NCBI RefSeq assembly: GCF_002886185.1
Contig: NZ_KZ614146.1
Span: forward strand, 1,906,930-1,970,929
DNA length: 64,000 bases
Reading direction: 5' to 3'
Source: Salipaludibacillus neizhouensis
Lineage (GTDB): Bacteria > Bacillota > Bacilli > Bacillales > Salisediminibacteriaceae
In this document: positions 8,030 through 17,217 of the stretch, piece by piece
Position numbering within the stretch: the stretch's first letter is position 1
Layout: each line of letters starts with the position of its first letter
Position numbers and translations under genes: made by a program
Notes under the pieces: generated by a model
The model's database searches: none
The model's input: the letters and a program-made list of their open reading frames with translations, nothing else
Told to the model about the DNA's origin: nothing

Positions 8030-8893
8030 ATGCAGCAGTTAAAAAGAATAGGAAATTCATTTTGGTATATGACACCCGTTTCAGAGACTGACAGACCGAC
8101 TTTAGGAATGGTCGTTGGCAATGAAAGGAACTTGATGATAGATGCAGGTAATTCAGAAGCACATGCACGTTTGTTTTTAGAAAAGTTAAGTGAACATAAT
8201 ATTTCAAAACCAGATTTCGTTACAATAACTCATTGGCATTGGGACCATATTTTTGGATTGTCGGCCCTAAAAGATTCTTTGTCTATCTCATCTTCAGAGA
8301 CGAAAAAAGAAATAAATAAACTTACCGGTTATGAATGGACAGATAAGGCTTTAGACGAACGAGTTAAAGAAGGAACAGAAATTGAATTTTGTGCTAATTG
8401 TATAAAAAAAGAGTATGGTCAAGAAAGAAATATACATATTCTTTTGCCTAGATTAACATTTGATAATCAGCTTGAAATAGATCTTGGAGGTGTCACATGT
8501 GTGTTAAAACATGTGGGAGGTAACCATTCACAAGACTCTGTTGTTGTTTATATTAAGGAAGAAAGAATATTATTTCTAAGTGATAGTATTTATCCAGATA
8601 TTTTTTCCTCCAAAAACAACTATACAACGAAACGCACATTAAAATTAATACAAGAACTAGAAACATTTGATGCAGAAACATACATCCTTTCACATTCGAA
8701 AAATTTGAATAGAACTGAGTTTTTGCAAGAAATAGAGTTGTTAAAAGCAGTCGGATTCTATACTGAGAAATATAAAGGTGATACCGAGAAAATAAAGTCA
8801 AAGTATAAACAAACGCTAAATAGAGAGTTAAATGAAGAAGAATTACAAACAATAGAATATTTTGCAAATGGCTATGAAATGGATTATATCTAA
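8030..8893 (+). CDS. metallo-beta-lactamase-fold hydrolase
   Basis: A soluble hydrolase of about 287 residues. ATG 8030 is preferred to ATG 8009 because GGAGG (8017-8021) sits eight bases upstream of it and lies inside the longer version. The metal-binding motif 'THWHWDH' is present, followed by a later His in 'VGGNHSQDSVV' and an Asp in 'FLSDSIYPD', the expected ligand order of the fold. The C-terminus ('LNRELNEEEL') is a helical extension. The substrate cannot be deduced, as the fold covers lactonases, glyoxalases and nucleases. It stands alone, with about 400 gene-free bases on either side. Confidence 0.8.
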   Translation: MQQLKRIGNSFWYMTPVSETDRPTLGMVVGNERNLMIDAGNSEAHARLFLEKLSEHNISKPDFVTITHWHWDHIFGLSALKDSLSISSSETKKEINKLTGYEWTDKALDERVKEGTEIEFCANCIKKEYGQERNIHILLPRLTFDNQLEIDLGGVTCVLKHVGGNHSQDSVVVYIKEERILFLSDSIYPDIFSSKNNYTTKRTLKLIQELETFDAETYILSHSKNLNRTEFLQEIELLKAVGFYTEKYKGDTEKIKSKYKQTLNRELNEEELQTIEYFANGYEMDYI

Positions 8894-9307
8894 TACACAT
8901 GGAACTTTAGTAGTTATGGGATTACAATCGGATGGAGGGAGAGAAGTCGCTCTTTTTTCCCTTTTCTTTTTTACTAAAATCGTGTTTACATATAAGTCGA
9001 GTTTGCCCCATGTTAAATCCACTAATTAAATAAAATATATTGTTGCACATTCCGACGAGATCAGGACATTGAATTCGTTTTGTGAAATCACTGATAACGA
9101 TATAGATCGGATAAAATATTAAATAAATTAATTCCTCTATAGTTTCTTAGTTTCTTATACATATCCAATTTAATAGCGTTCATAATGTGTATATCAGTAT
9201 AATATGAGGCTTGTTTCAATTTCTCCTTTATTAGGAATTATTTTAATTTAACGAAACATTATGTATTGACAAAGACAACTAATAGCATATAGACTTATAT
9301 TATACAG
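8894..9307. other. gene-free stretch upstream of manganese transporter
   Basis: AT-rich DNA with no convincing reading frame. A weak hairpin with T-run near 8931-8965 may end the hydrolase transcript. Nothing else is recognised before the MntR-like boxes. Confidence 0.4.
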
Positions 9308-9328
9308 AAAGTTGATCTCAGGCAAAAT
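9308..9328 (+). promoter_or_regulatory. MntR-like box 1
   Basis: The imperfect palindrome AAAGTTGATCTCAGGCAAAA resembles DtxR/MntR-type manganese boxes (TTTTGCCT-AGG-CAA on the other strand). It lies about 130 bases before the ATPase start and 88 bases before a second, better copy. Confidence 0.55.
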
Positions 9329-9395
9329 ATATAACTATACACAACTTTTGTTATGCTTAAAGATACAAAAATTAGAATCGTGCTTTTTTTTACGG

Positions 9396-9418
9396 AAAAA
9401 GTTGACCTAAGGCAAAAA
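9396..9418 (+). promoter_or_regulatory. MntR-like box 2
   Basis: AAAGTTGACCTAAGGCAAAA is an imperfect palindrome (TTGACCT/AGGCAA) of the MntR type. It lies 40 bases before the ATPase start, where bound repressor would block the promoter or early transcription. It agrees with box 1 at most positions. Confidence 0.65.
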
Positions 9419-9456
9419 AAGTAGTGATGATCTACTTTTTAGTGAGGAGGAAAGAA

Positions 9457-10200
9457 ATGACGGCTATAAATGTAAAAGGTCTCTATGTTTCTTACTTTGG
9501 GAATGAAGCCATTAATAATATTTCATTCCAAACAAATACAGGGACAATTTTGGGAATCATTGGACCGAATGGTGCAGGGAAATCAACCTTATTAAAATCC
9601 TTATTAAGCCTGATCCCAACTGATAGAGGGGTTATTGAGTACTATGGAAAGCCAGTAAAAGAAACCAGAAACAAAATTGCTTACGTACCTCAACGTAGCG
9701 ATATCGATTGGGATTTTCCAATCACTGTGCTTGATACAGTTGTTATAGGAACATACCCAAAATTAGGTCTTTTTAAGAGACCGAAACAGAAGGATAGGGA
9801 ATGGGCTTATCATTGTTTAGAGAAAGTTGGAATGAGTGATTTTGGGAAACGTCAAATTGGTGAATTGTCAGGAGGGCAACAACAACGAGTATTTTTAGCA
9901 AGGGCACTAGCTCAAGAAACGGAAATGCTTTTTTTAGATGAACCTTTTGTTGGAATTGATGCATCAAGTGAACAAACAATCATTACGATTTTGCGAGAAT
10001 TAAGAAATCTAGGAAAAACGATTGTTATTGTACATCATGATTTAAATAAAGCAGCTTCTTATTTCGATGAGATACTATTGATAAATAAAGAATTAGTAAG
10101 TTATGGAAAGGCTCAGGACGTATTAAAACCTAATAATATAACAAAAGCCTATTCTGGCCAGCTTTCATTCTTAAAAGAACTTGGGGTGAATTTATCTTGA
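9457..10200 (+). CDS. mntB: manganese ABC transporter, ATPase
   Basis: The cytoplasmic ATPase of a metal importer, 247 residues from ATG 9457. I chose this start over GTG 9424 because GGAGG sits six bases upstream, and the longer version would begin right at MntR box 2. Walker A 'GPNGAGKST' (36-44), signature 'LSGGQQQR' and Walker B 'LFLDEPF' are intact. The stop overlaps the TTG start of the permease (TTGA). The order here is ATPase, permease, binding protein. Manganese as substrate is inferred from the boxes upstream and from the binding protein's ligands. Confidence 0.9.
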   Translation: MTAINVKGLYVSYFGNEAINNISFQTNTGTILGIIGPNGAGKSTLLKSLLSLIPTDRGVIEYYGKPVKETRNKIAYVPQRSDIDWDFPITVLDTVVIGTYPKLGLFKRPKQKDREWAYHCLEKVGMSDFGKRQIGELSGGQQQRVFLARALAQETEMLFLDEPFVGIDASSEQTIITILRELRNLGKTIVIVHHDLNKAASYFDEILLINKELVSYGKAQDVLKPNNITKAYSGQLSFLKELGVNLS

Positions 10201-11069
10201 ATTTAATTTCTTTTTTTGATGCAATTATCCAGTATAGTTTCTTGCAAAAAGCGTTAGTAACATCGGTTATGGTAGGCATTATATGTGGTGTAATTGGTTG
10301 TTTTATCATATTAAGAGGAATTTCGTTAATGGGAGATGCGATTTCACACGCAGTTCTGCCAGGTGTAGCGGTGTCCTATATGTTTGGGATAAATATTTTT
10401 TATGGTGCGGTATTTACTGGCTTATTAACAGCTATCGGGATAGGTTATATTAGCCAAAATAGTAGAATTAAGCATGATACATCTATTGGAATTATGTTTA
10501 GTGCGGCATTTGCCTTAGGAATAATTCTTATTACTATCATGCAAAGCAGTGCGGATTTGTATCATATTTTATTCGGGAATGTTCTTGCTGTTCCAGTAGC
10601 AGAGATGTGGATGACATTCATTGTAGGCGTCATTGTTCTAACAACCGTTTTTCTTTTTTATAAAGAATTGTTGGTTACTACCTTTGATCCAACGATAGCT
10701 GCAACATTCGGTTTACCAAATAAGCTTATACATTACATGCTAATGATACTTTTAACAATGACCACCGTTGCCTCTTTACAGACAGTGGGTATCATCCTAG
10801 TCGTTGCCATGTTGATTACACCTGCTGCAACCGCTTATCTTTTAACGAATAAGCTTTGGGTAATGATTATGTTATCTTCTGGATTTGGAGTTACTTCTTC
10901 AATAGTGGGAGTATATTACAGTTATACTTATAATTTATCATCTGGTTCAACCATTGTTTTAGTTGCAACGATATTATTTTTTATTGCGTTTTTCTTTTCG
11001 CCGAAACAAGGAATTCTATGGAAATCAATAAGAGCAAGAAAACATCGTTCACAATTAGCAAATAATTAA
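10197..11069 (+). CDS. mntC: manganese ABC transporter, permease
   Basis: An integral membrane permease of 290 residues with about eight hydrophobic helices, belonging to the ABC-3 family of zinc/manganese importers. It starts at TTG 10197, overlapping the ATPase stop by four bases, with GGGGTGA upstream. The family-typical 'GDAISHAVLPGVA' is present near residue 45. The C-terminus is basic ('IRARKHRSQLANN') and cytoplasmic. It is translationally coupled to the ATPase and followed after 15 bases by the binding protein. Confidence 0.9.
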   Translation: MNLISFFDAIIQYSFLQKALVTSVMVGIICGVIGCFIILRGISLMGDAISHAVLPGVAVSYMFGINIFYGAVFTGLLTAIGIGYISQNSRIKHDTSIGIMFSAAFALGIILITIMQSSADLYHILFGNVLAVPVAEMWMTFIVGVIVLTTVFLFYKELLVTTFDPTIAATFGLPNKLIHYMLMILLTMTTVASLQTVGIILVVAMLITPAATAYLLTNKLWVMIMLSSGFGVTSSIVGVYYSYTYNLSSGSTIVLVATILFFIAFFFSPKQGILWKSIRARKHRSQLANN

Positions 11070-11084
11070 TTAGGGGGAAGCATC

Positions 11085-12026
11085 ATGATAAAAAGAAAGA
11101 TATTCAGCGTATTAGGAATGTTACTACTGATTCTACTTACGGCCTGTGGAGAGAATCAGACAACTCAAGAAATAAAGGAAGAAAAAAAATTACAAATAGT
11201 TACGACCTACTCCATTATTTTCGACATTGTAGAGAATGTTGCAGGTGATCATGCAGAAATATATAGTATCGTTCCTATTGGTGCTGATCCTCACGAGTAT
11301 GATCCACTGCCAGAAGACTTAACAAAAACGACAGATGCGGATGTTGTTTTTTATCATGGTCTAAACTTAGAAGAAGGAAACGGTTGGTTTAACAAATTAA
11401 TTGATACAGCAGGAAAGTCTAAAAATGTTGTGCATCCTGTTAGTGAAGGTGTGGAGCCGATATACCTTGAAACACTAGGGCAAACGGATGATCCAGATCC
11501 ACATACATGGCTTGATGTAAGTAATGTCATTATATTTGCGGAAAATGTACGTGATCATTTAATAGAAGCTGACGTTGAAAATCAAGAGGTTTATAAGAAA
11601 AATGCCGAAAAATATATACAACAATTAGAAAAACTTCATACTAAAACTCTTGATAAAATACAGGACATTCCTGAGGAAAATCGTTTTCTAATAACGAGTG
11701 AGGGTGCTTTTAAATACTTTGAAAAAGCTTATAACATTGAGACAGGGTACATTTGGGAAATTAATTCAGAAAATGAAGGCTCCCCAAAACAAATGAGTGA
11801 CGTTGTTGATTTAATTAGGGAAAAGAATATTTCAGGATTATTTGTTGAAACAAGCATTGATCGCAGAAGTATGGAAACAGTTTCAATTGAAACAGGTGTA
11901 CCAATTGCAGGAGAGGTTTACACTGATTCATTAGGGAAAGAAGGAACTGATGGCGATTCTTATATTAAAATGATGGAATCAAATCTTAATGTATTATATC
12001 AAGGGTTAATTGATGGAGATGATTAA
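11085..12026 (+). CDS. mntA: manganese-binding lipoprotein
   Basis: The extracytoplasmic binding protein, 313 residues, with lipobox 'LTAC' (Cys21). The four metal ligands expected for the family are visible: His70 ('DPHEYD'), His140 ('DPHTWLD'), Glu206 ('SEGAFKYF') and Asp281 ('YTDSLG'). Glu rather than His at the third position is characteristic of manganese/iron rather than zinc binders. AGGGGGAAG precedes the ATG. It is the last gene of the operon. A decayed recombinase gene begins immediately downstream on the other strand. Confidence 0.92.
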   Translation: MIKRKIFSVLGMLLLILLTACGENQTTQEIKEEKKLQIVTTYSIIFDIVENVAGDHAEIYSIVPIGADPHEYDPLPEDLTKTTDADVVFYHGLNLEEGNGWFNKLIDTAGKSKNVVHPVSEGVEPIYLETLGQTDDPDPHTWLDVSNVIIFAENVRDHLIEADVENQEVYKKNAEKYIQQLEKLHTKTLDKIQDIPEENRFLITSEGAFKYFEKAYNIETGYIWEINSENEGSPKQMSDVVDLIREKNISGLFVETSIDRRSMETVSIETGVPIAGEVYTDSLGKEGTDGDSYIKMMESNLNVLYQGLIDGDD

Positions 12027-12029
12027 TGA

Positions 12030-12663
12030 GACAACATGAAGGCCTCTCGGATTCATGTTTACCCCGTTTCTGTTCAAAAACACGGATTCCGTGCCAGGTA
12101 ACTGGTTCTCTAATTGTTCTTCCCTGAACGCTTGAAATAGTGGGATAACAACGGAATGAAGAGGGAGGAGGCATTCTTTTCTTCCTTTTCATTCAACACG
12201 GACCGTACCACGGTAGATCCACTTATTCTTGCCGTCTCATACCTGATGTTGCGAGTAATTTAAATAGTATTTGGTTAAGCATAGCAAGCGATCGTGATCA
12301 TTTTCTAGAAAATATAATATCTTTTGTAATTCTTCTAAGGTCATAATAACAAATGATTGCTTACCAGCCATGAAACATTTTGCATGTAATTTTCTTTTAA
12401 ACAAAACACACTGAACGACTGTAAACATGAAATATGCCGCTGAATGGTCCGTGATTTAGCATGGTGATTCATGACTTGATCTTGAATAAACCTTCGACTC
12501 GTTGATGGAATTAACGTATCTAACAGTTATGATCGATCATTTGTTCGTAAAAAGTCTTGATAGCATTTTAGATCAAAAGCATGCCACAAAGTGTATTTAT
12601 CGAATAGTTTTTTTCAACTTCAAGATACATCATAAAATCATCGAAAGCTTCTTGAAAATTCAT
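12030..12663 (-). pseudogene. decayed tyrosine recombinase/integrase
   Basis: Frames on the minus strand together spell a XerC/D-like tyrosine recombinase. In order they give an N-terminal core-binding domain ('YLEVEKNYSINTL', after GGAGGT and ATG 12663), 'TLIPSTSRRFIQDQV', 'TIQRHISCLQSFSVF', 'TLEELQKILYFLEND', the first catalytic Arg box 'KLLATSGMRRQE', then 'LLPLHSVVIPLFQAF' and 'GLHVV'. The frame stops near 12570 and shifts several more times. The catalytic HxxR and Tyr region is missing, cut off next to the mntA stop. This is a dead mobile-element or integration gene. Confidence 0.8.
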
Positions 12664-12827
12664 TGTAAAGACCTCCAAATCAAGTGAATTAACGGACGAC
12701 ACTGAAACTTATGGATCGATCCTATAAAACTTATGAAGTCAGTCCTAATAGTCAAGTGAGGGAATTAAGTTCACGATAACATTTATTATCGTAACAAGGA
12801 GTTATGGTTATTGTCCCTTTTTGATTC

Positions 12828-12859
<32 letters not shown>

Positions 12860-12880
12860 CCCGAATATAATATTAATAAT

Positions 12881-12919
12881 CCGTCTCAATTAATAAGTAT
12901 TCTTATTGTTTTGAGACGG
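12881..12919. terminator. hairpin downstream of gerA operon
   Basis: CCGTCTCAA (12881-12889) pairs perfectly with TTGAGACGG (12911-12919). It lies 26 bases past the stop of the third ger gene. The minus-strand T-tract is weak, so termination is likely but not certain. Confidence 0.6.
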
Positions 12920-12944
12920 AATTAAAATTTTTTATATATTTTTA

Positions 12945-14102
12945 TTATTTACCAATTTTCTTTTTATCCAACTTACTTCGTTGACCTGTCTCTCTAATTC
13001 TAATATCAACTTCAATCGTTATTTCAGATTTTTGCCACCGGTCTTTTAACCACTCTTGTTCACTAAAGTTTTCATGGTCTCGAATCCACAGACGATGTCC
13101 TAATAACCAAGGTTCAACATTGATATCTTTCATTTTTTGAATGGTCTCATACATATTTTCTTCAATGGATACTTCGACTTCTTTTTCGACTTTTCCAATG
13201 AGGTCTTCCGAGGTTTTTATTTCACCAGAAGCTATGTGAATTAATTCCCCCTCCCCACTTACCTTAACAAGGAATTTATCAGGGTCAATCGACACTACCT
13301 CTATTTTAGAGTCTGTATTTATTCTCAAAGAGACTTCTATCATGGTGTTAGAGCCGGAATCGACTTCAACTGTATAATTCAAATTATCTAATTTCTCTTC
13401 TTTTAGTAATGAGCTCATGCTACTTTGCTTTCCTTTAAGTACGTCAATCATCTTCCTATCTTTAAAGATAGCATGATCTTGGATAACATAATCAGAATTA
13501 GTACTAATCATCGGAATTTTTGCAGCTTTCGCAATCATATTCGAATCTCTTCTAAATTCGTATAACTTCAATTCTTCGACACGAACCATTTTTTGACCGG
13601 CTTCAAAAAAATTACTTATATATAACGCTGGAAGTGATGCTAGTGGAGATTCGAACGAAAGGACGTCATAGACGGTCTGGTTTTCTGGTACTACAAGTAA
13701 GTGAACACCATTATCAACAGGGGCTCTACGGTCAATTAAATCAATAACATCTCCAATCCCCTTTCTTGCTAATTTTTCACCTATCACAACTGTTTTTAAA
13801 TGACCGAAAAATAACACAGTTGGTGTTCTTGCTTCAATGTCTGCGATTGCATCCCATAAGGAAGCATGCACGGCCATAAGTGTTTCAAATTCAGAACCTT
13901 GCTCTCCTCCACCTCCTCCGGGTGAAAACTGTGGAGTAACTACTGGCATTTGCAACGATACTTCATATTCTTCATCTTCGGTTATGTCGATTCCTAAACC
14001 TAAAATCATCGTTCGTTGATCTATTTCCTTAGAATCAGGAATACATCCTGCCAGTAAGCAAATAAAAATAAGAATAACTACCTTTAAACTAATTTTTATC
14101 AT
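12945..14102 (-). CDS. spore germination lipoprotein, GerAC family
   Basis: The C subunit of a nutrient germinant receptor, 385 residues. A signal peptide ends in lipobox 'LAGC' (Cys20), followed by the family opening 'IPDSKEIDQRTMILGLGID'. The rest is soluble and fits the GerAC fold on the outer face of the spore inner membrane. Its ATG overlaps the stop of the B subunit by four bases (ATGA). The gene is intact. It is the last of the A-B-C operon, whose first gene is interrupted, so the receptor as a whole may be non-functional. Confidence 0.9.
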   Translation of the reverse strand: MIKISLKVVILIFICLLAGCIPDSKEIDQRTMILGLGIDITEDEEYEVSLQMPVVTPQFSPGGGGGEQGSEFETLMAVHASLWDAIADIEARTPTVLFFGHLKTVVIGEKLARKGIGDVIDLIDRRAPVDNGVHLLVVPENQTVYDVLSFESPLASLPALYISNFFEAGQKMVRVEELKLYEFRRDSNMIAKAAKIPMISTNSDYVIQDHAIFKDRKMIDVLKGKQSSMSSLLKEEKLDNLNYTVEVDSGSNTMIEVSLRINTDSKIEVVSIDPDKFLVKVSGEGELIHIASGEIKTSEDLIGKVEKEVEVSIEENMYETIQKMKDINVEPWLLGHRLWIRDHENFSEQEWLKDRWQKSEITIEVDIRIRETGQRSKLDKKKIGK

Positions 14103-15199
14103 TGGCTTTCTCCCCTTTTACTGGCAATCAAAAAAATGCCGAGTATACTCGGCACAAGGAAAGAATAAAGGATTAGATTCATGTTTTGAAGAGTCAAGTC
14201 CAAATTGACATATCCAGGAGTAAGTATAACTAAGAAAAACAACGAAACAACAACAAGTAATTTTGTCATGATATCTGTCTTTTTCAAAGGTGGGATAAGC
14301 TTCTTTAATAAAAAACTTGTGAACCAAATTTGAATGACCGATATCTTGTAGAAAGAAACGAGCCAAATAGTTAGAAAAATCAAATCTAGCCTTTCAAAAA
14401 TTCCAGTCCCCTTTGTCACAGACTGTATTAAGGTCGTTAGTGGGGATAGTAAGGTCAGTGCTTGGTCAAAACCAAATGTCCCTAACACCACTATCGCAAC
14501 CATCGAAAAAGTGATCATTACAAACAATAAACTTATCGTTGATACCTTTAAAAATGGAACATCATTCTTCATATACGGAAAAAATCCTAATAACGCAACT
14601 ACCCCCGCATATCTAGACATATCTGATATCGAACTCTTCAAAAAAGTCATCGTATCAACACTTAACACTGGTGGTATATAGATCCATTTAAAATCCTCAG
14701 TGAAAAAGAGAAAAATCACAGTAATAAAAATAACGATATCCATAATAAATAGTGTCACCAAAAATTTTGCGATTGCTTCTATTCCATAGATAATCGAGAA
14801 AAATATAATAAATAAAAAATATCCAACTATAATCCAAGCACTTGTATTTGTTAGTAAATAGCTATTTACAATAATGAGCAATGTCTCTATTCCCCAGCGA
14901 CAGGTAGCAACCGCACTTATAAACAAATATAAGATAACAGGAATGTGAATAATAGCTAAAGTCTTTTCACGGAAGACTTCTATTAAATCTCCTCTTTCTT
15001 GTTTTTTTAAAGTTAAATGAAACAAACCAAGCAGAATAAGATAAGGAATAACAGAAAGTATAACTTTAAGCCATGCACTCCTTATCTCTTCACTACCTAC
15101 ATATGGCAAGAGAATAACTCCTAAAGTAATCGTAGAACAATAGGTATATACAAACAGCTTAGACGTACCGAATTTTTGATCAGAGTCACGTAAATTCAT
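14099..15199 (-). CDS. spore germination membrane protein, GerAB family
   Basis: The B subunit of the germinant receptor, 366 residues with about ten membrane helices in an APC-transporter fold, which is thought to bind the germinant. GGAGG lies seven bases before the ATG. The opening 'GTSKLFVYTYCSTITLGVILLP' region is typical of the family. The gene is intact and coupled to the C subunit by ATGA. It follows the interrupted A subunit by 38 bases, so it can be translated independently from its own ribosome binding site. Confidence 0.9.
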   Translation of the reverse strand: MNLRDSDQKFGTSKLFVYTYCSTITLGVILLPYVGSEEIRSAWLKVILSVIPYLILLGLFHLTLKKQERGDLIEVFREKTLAIIHIPVILYLFISAVATCRWGIETLLIIVNSYLLTNTSAWIIVGYFLFIIFFSIIYGIEAIAKFLVTLFIMDIVIFITVIFLFFTEDFKWIYIPPVLSVDTMTFLKSSISDMSRYAGVVALLGFFPYMKNDVPFLKVSTISLLFVMITFSMVAIVVLGTFGFDQALTLLSPLTTLIQSVTKGTGIFERLDLIFLTIWLVSFYKISVIQIWFTSFLLKKLIPPLKKTDIMTKLLVVVSLFFLVILTPGYVNLDLTLQNMNLILYSFLVPSILGIFLIASKRGESQ

Positions 15200-15237
15200 A
15201 GGGCATCCTCCAATTCCCTTCTTTCATAGAGACAAAT

Positions 15238-16689
15238 TCATTTTTCGGGGTAAAAAAAATGAAACAGTTTTTTAAATTGCAAAGGTACAACTGGTGAAAG
15301 ATAACTATGTCCTAAGTTATTCAACTTACATAAGTGAAGAATTGTCCACCCTACTGCTAAAGTCATTCCATACAGTCCTAATACCGATGCAGCTATTACA
15401 TATAAGTATCTTAAAAGACGCCACGTAGCAACAAATTCCCAGTAAGGAACCATAAAGATGGCGATTGCAGTAAAAGCAATCGTTATCACCATTATATTAC
15501 TGACTAGACCTGCTTCAACAGCTGCCGTTCCGATAACTAACCCACCAACTATACCAATCGTTTGTCCTACAAAGCTTGGTAATCGTATACTAGCCTCTAC
15601 TAGAACATCTAAAGCAAATAGCATTACTAATGCTTCCGTTGGTGCATCTAACGGTATTTGTGATCTTGACTGAGCAATTGTAATCGCCATTTTAGTTGGA
15701 ATTAATTCAGGATGAAATGCTACTAAAGTAACATAAAGAGCAGGTAAAAGCGTGCCGATAAAGACTCCTACAAAACGTAAAAGACGAACAAAAGAATAAT
15801 TCCATTTTACGGTAAATGATCGATCTTCATTTGAAGAAAAGCTTTCAAATAGTTGGATAGGTGTAATAATACAAAAGGTATGGTGATCAAAAAATATAAC
15901 TACTTTTCCACTTCTTAATCGAGCCGCCGCTTGATCAGGCCGTTCTGTCAATAAGCTTTGAGGAAACAAAGATAAATGACCTTTTTGAAAAAAACGTGCT
16001 AACTCACCAAGATCGTATATATCTTCATTTTCAATCTCTTGCATTTTTTGGTGAATGTGATTCTTAACTTCATCATTTACAGCAGAGGCTAAATATACAG
16101 CATTGATTTTCATATTTCTCGTTTCACCAATACTGGCTTCAATCGTATGCAAATTATAATCCCTTATAAAATTTCGGATTATCACAACATTTTTATCTGC
16201 ATCTTAAACAAAACCGATCTTTGGGCCAAATACCTGATACTCCGTAGTAGGCTCACTAATCGACCGTGTTTGTATTTCCCTCAATTTTAATAAACGCGGA
16301 GCATTTCCTTCGAATTGAATAAGTGCATCTCCATTTAGGATCCCTTTCATAATGTCATACCAATTATCAGGTATATCAGAGGAGACAGTTTCATAAATAC
16401 GATTCTGGGCTATTTTGTCGTCACTTTCTAAAAAGACGTCATTTAATGCCCTTCTAACAACCAAATCATCTAACTTTTTCGTGTCAGTTAGTCCTATAAC
16501 ATAGGAAATATTCAAATTTGAATAAGTAGATCTTTCAATGAGTCTAACCTCAAAATCATATGTATCAGCAAAGATTTCTTTTAGAATTTTTTCATTTTGA
16601 GATAAAGTCTTGGAAATTACGTTAGGGTCATCGATAATCTTGTTAATTCTATTTTCCGAAATGGGCTGCTTATTAGGTATTTTTTTCAT
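15238..16689 (-). pseudogene. GerAA-family germinant receptor subunit, interrupted by in-frame stop
   Basis: One frame of 484 codons encodes a GerAA protein: a soluble N-terminal domain, then about five membrane helices starting near 'LLRFVGVFIGTLLPA', with the family words 'PDQAAARLRSGKV' and 'DAPTEALVMLF'. The frame is broken by TAA at 16204-16206, after residue 161, between 'GPKIGFV' and 'DADKN'. The family has an acidic residue there, so GAA to TAA is the likely change. The two halves are in the same frame with nothing missing. GGGAGG precedes ATG 16689. The C-terminal half has no plausible start of its own. Confidence 0.85.
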
Positions 16690-16743
16690 TATAAACCTCC
16701 CATTTTTTTAGTAATCATAGTCTGTGGAATTAAGCTGTAAATA

Positions 16744-16784
16744 TACAAAGATCAGACGCAAATTTTCTCCGTCTGATCTTTGTA
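16744..16784. promoter_or_regulatory. perfect 15-bp palindrome upstream of gerA operon
   Basis: TACAAAGATCAGACG at 16744-16758 pairs perfectly with 16770-16784 around an 11-base loop. No T-run follows on the minus strand, so it is not a clean terminator. It lies 55 bases before the gerAA start and overlaps the possible -10. It could be a leader stem or an operator. Confidence 0.5.
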
Positions 16785-17067
16785 TTCAGTAATTATTCAT
16801 CATTATACAACGTCGCTCACCAAGTTCTTTATAACGAATGGCAAGCGAATTTAAATATATACTGAGATAACTATAGTAATCGGTGTATACTATCCTTCTA
16901 TAGCACATCTCTGAAAACCTTGAAAATAGGCGATATTTTACTGATATTTTGCAAACAAATAAAACAATTCAAGAAATATTCAGTTTACATAATAATCTTA
17001 TTGTTAACTAAATGCTGTTCTTTAATATCTTTTAGTCAGTCGTTAATATTTTTAGAAAAGAAGCAGC

Positions 17068-17120
17068 TAGCTTTCCCCGCAGAAAGCAACCGTCAAGAGC
17101 GGATTCGAGCTCCTCTGTTC
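17068..17120. repeat. degenerate Bacillaceae intergenic repeat
   Basis: The stretch with GCTTTCC and GAGCTCCTCTGTTC resembles the element at 21975-22022. Both look like the GC-richer intergenic repeats (AGC-GAGCTTTCCGCGG...GAGCCTCCTCG type) scattered in Bacillaceae genomes. Confidence 0.35.
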
Positions 17121-17158
17121 AAAAACATATAATTAGAATTTAATAAATTCTAATAAAA

Positions 17159-17193
17159 AAAGCATTCAGCTAATAATTCATTAGCTGAATGCT
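17159..17193 (-). terminator. terminator of parEC operon
   Basis: A perfect 15-bp stem (AAGCATTCAGCTAAT with ATTAGCTGAATGCTT) is followed on the minus strand by seven T residues, 25 bases beyond the parC stop. Confidence 0.9.
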
Positions 17194-17217
17194 TTAACAA
17201 AACGTAATTTTTTATTA

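Larger units (their letters stand above)
16690..17158. other. gene-free stretch between gerA operon and parC
   Basis: No gene. It holds a perfect palindrome at 16744-16784, a possible sigma-G-type promoter for the ger operon (TGTATA at 16804-16809 and AATACAA at 16780-16786, minus strand, 17-base spacing) and a degenerate intergenic repeat at about 17068-17120. Confidence 0.4.

Noticed and set aside
11986-12428. Two short minus-strand frames as genes
   Set aside because: Joined across frames, this region reads as a tyrosine recombinase; the frames on their own are accidental pieces of that pseudogene.
15238-16185. C-terminal gerAA half as an independent gene
   Set aside because: Its only start would be a GTG without a ribosome binding site, in the middle of a conserved GerAA segment and in frame with the first half.
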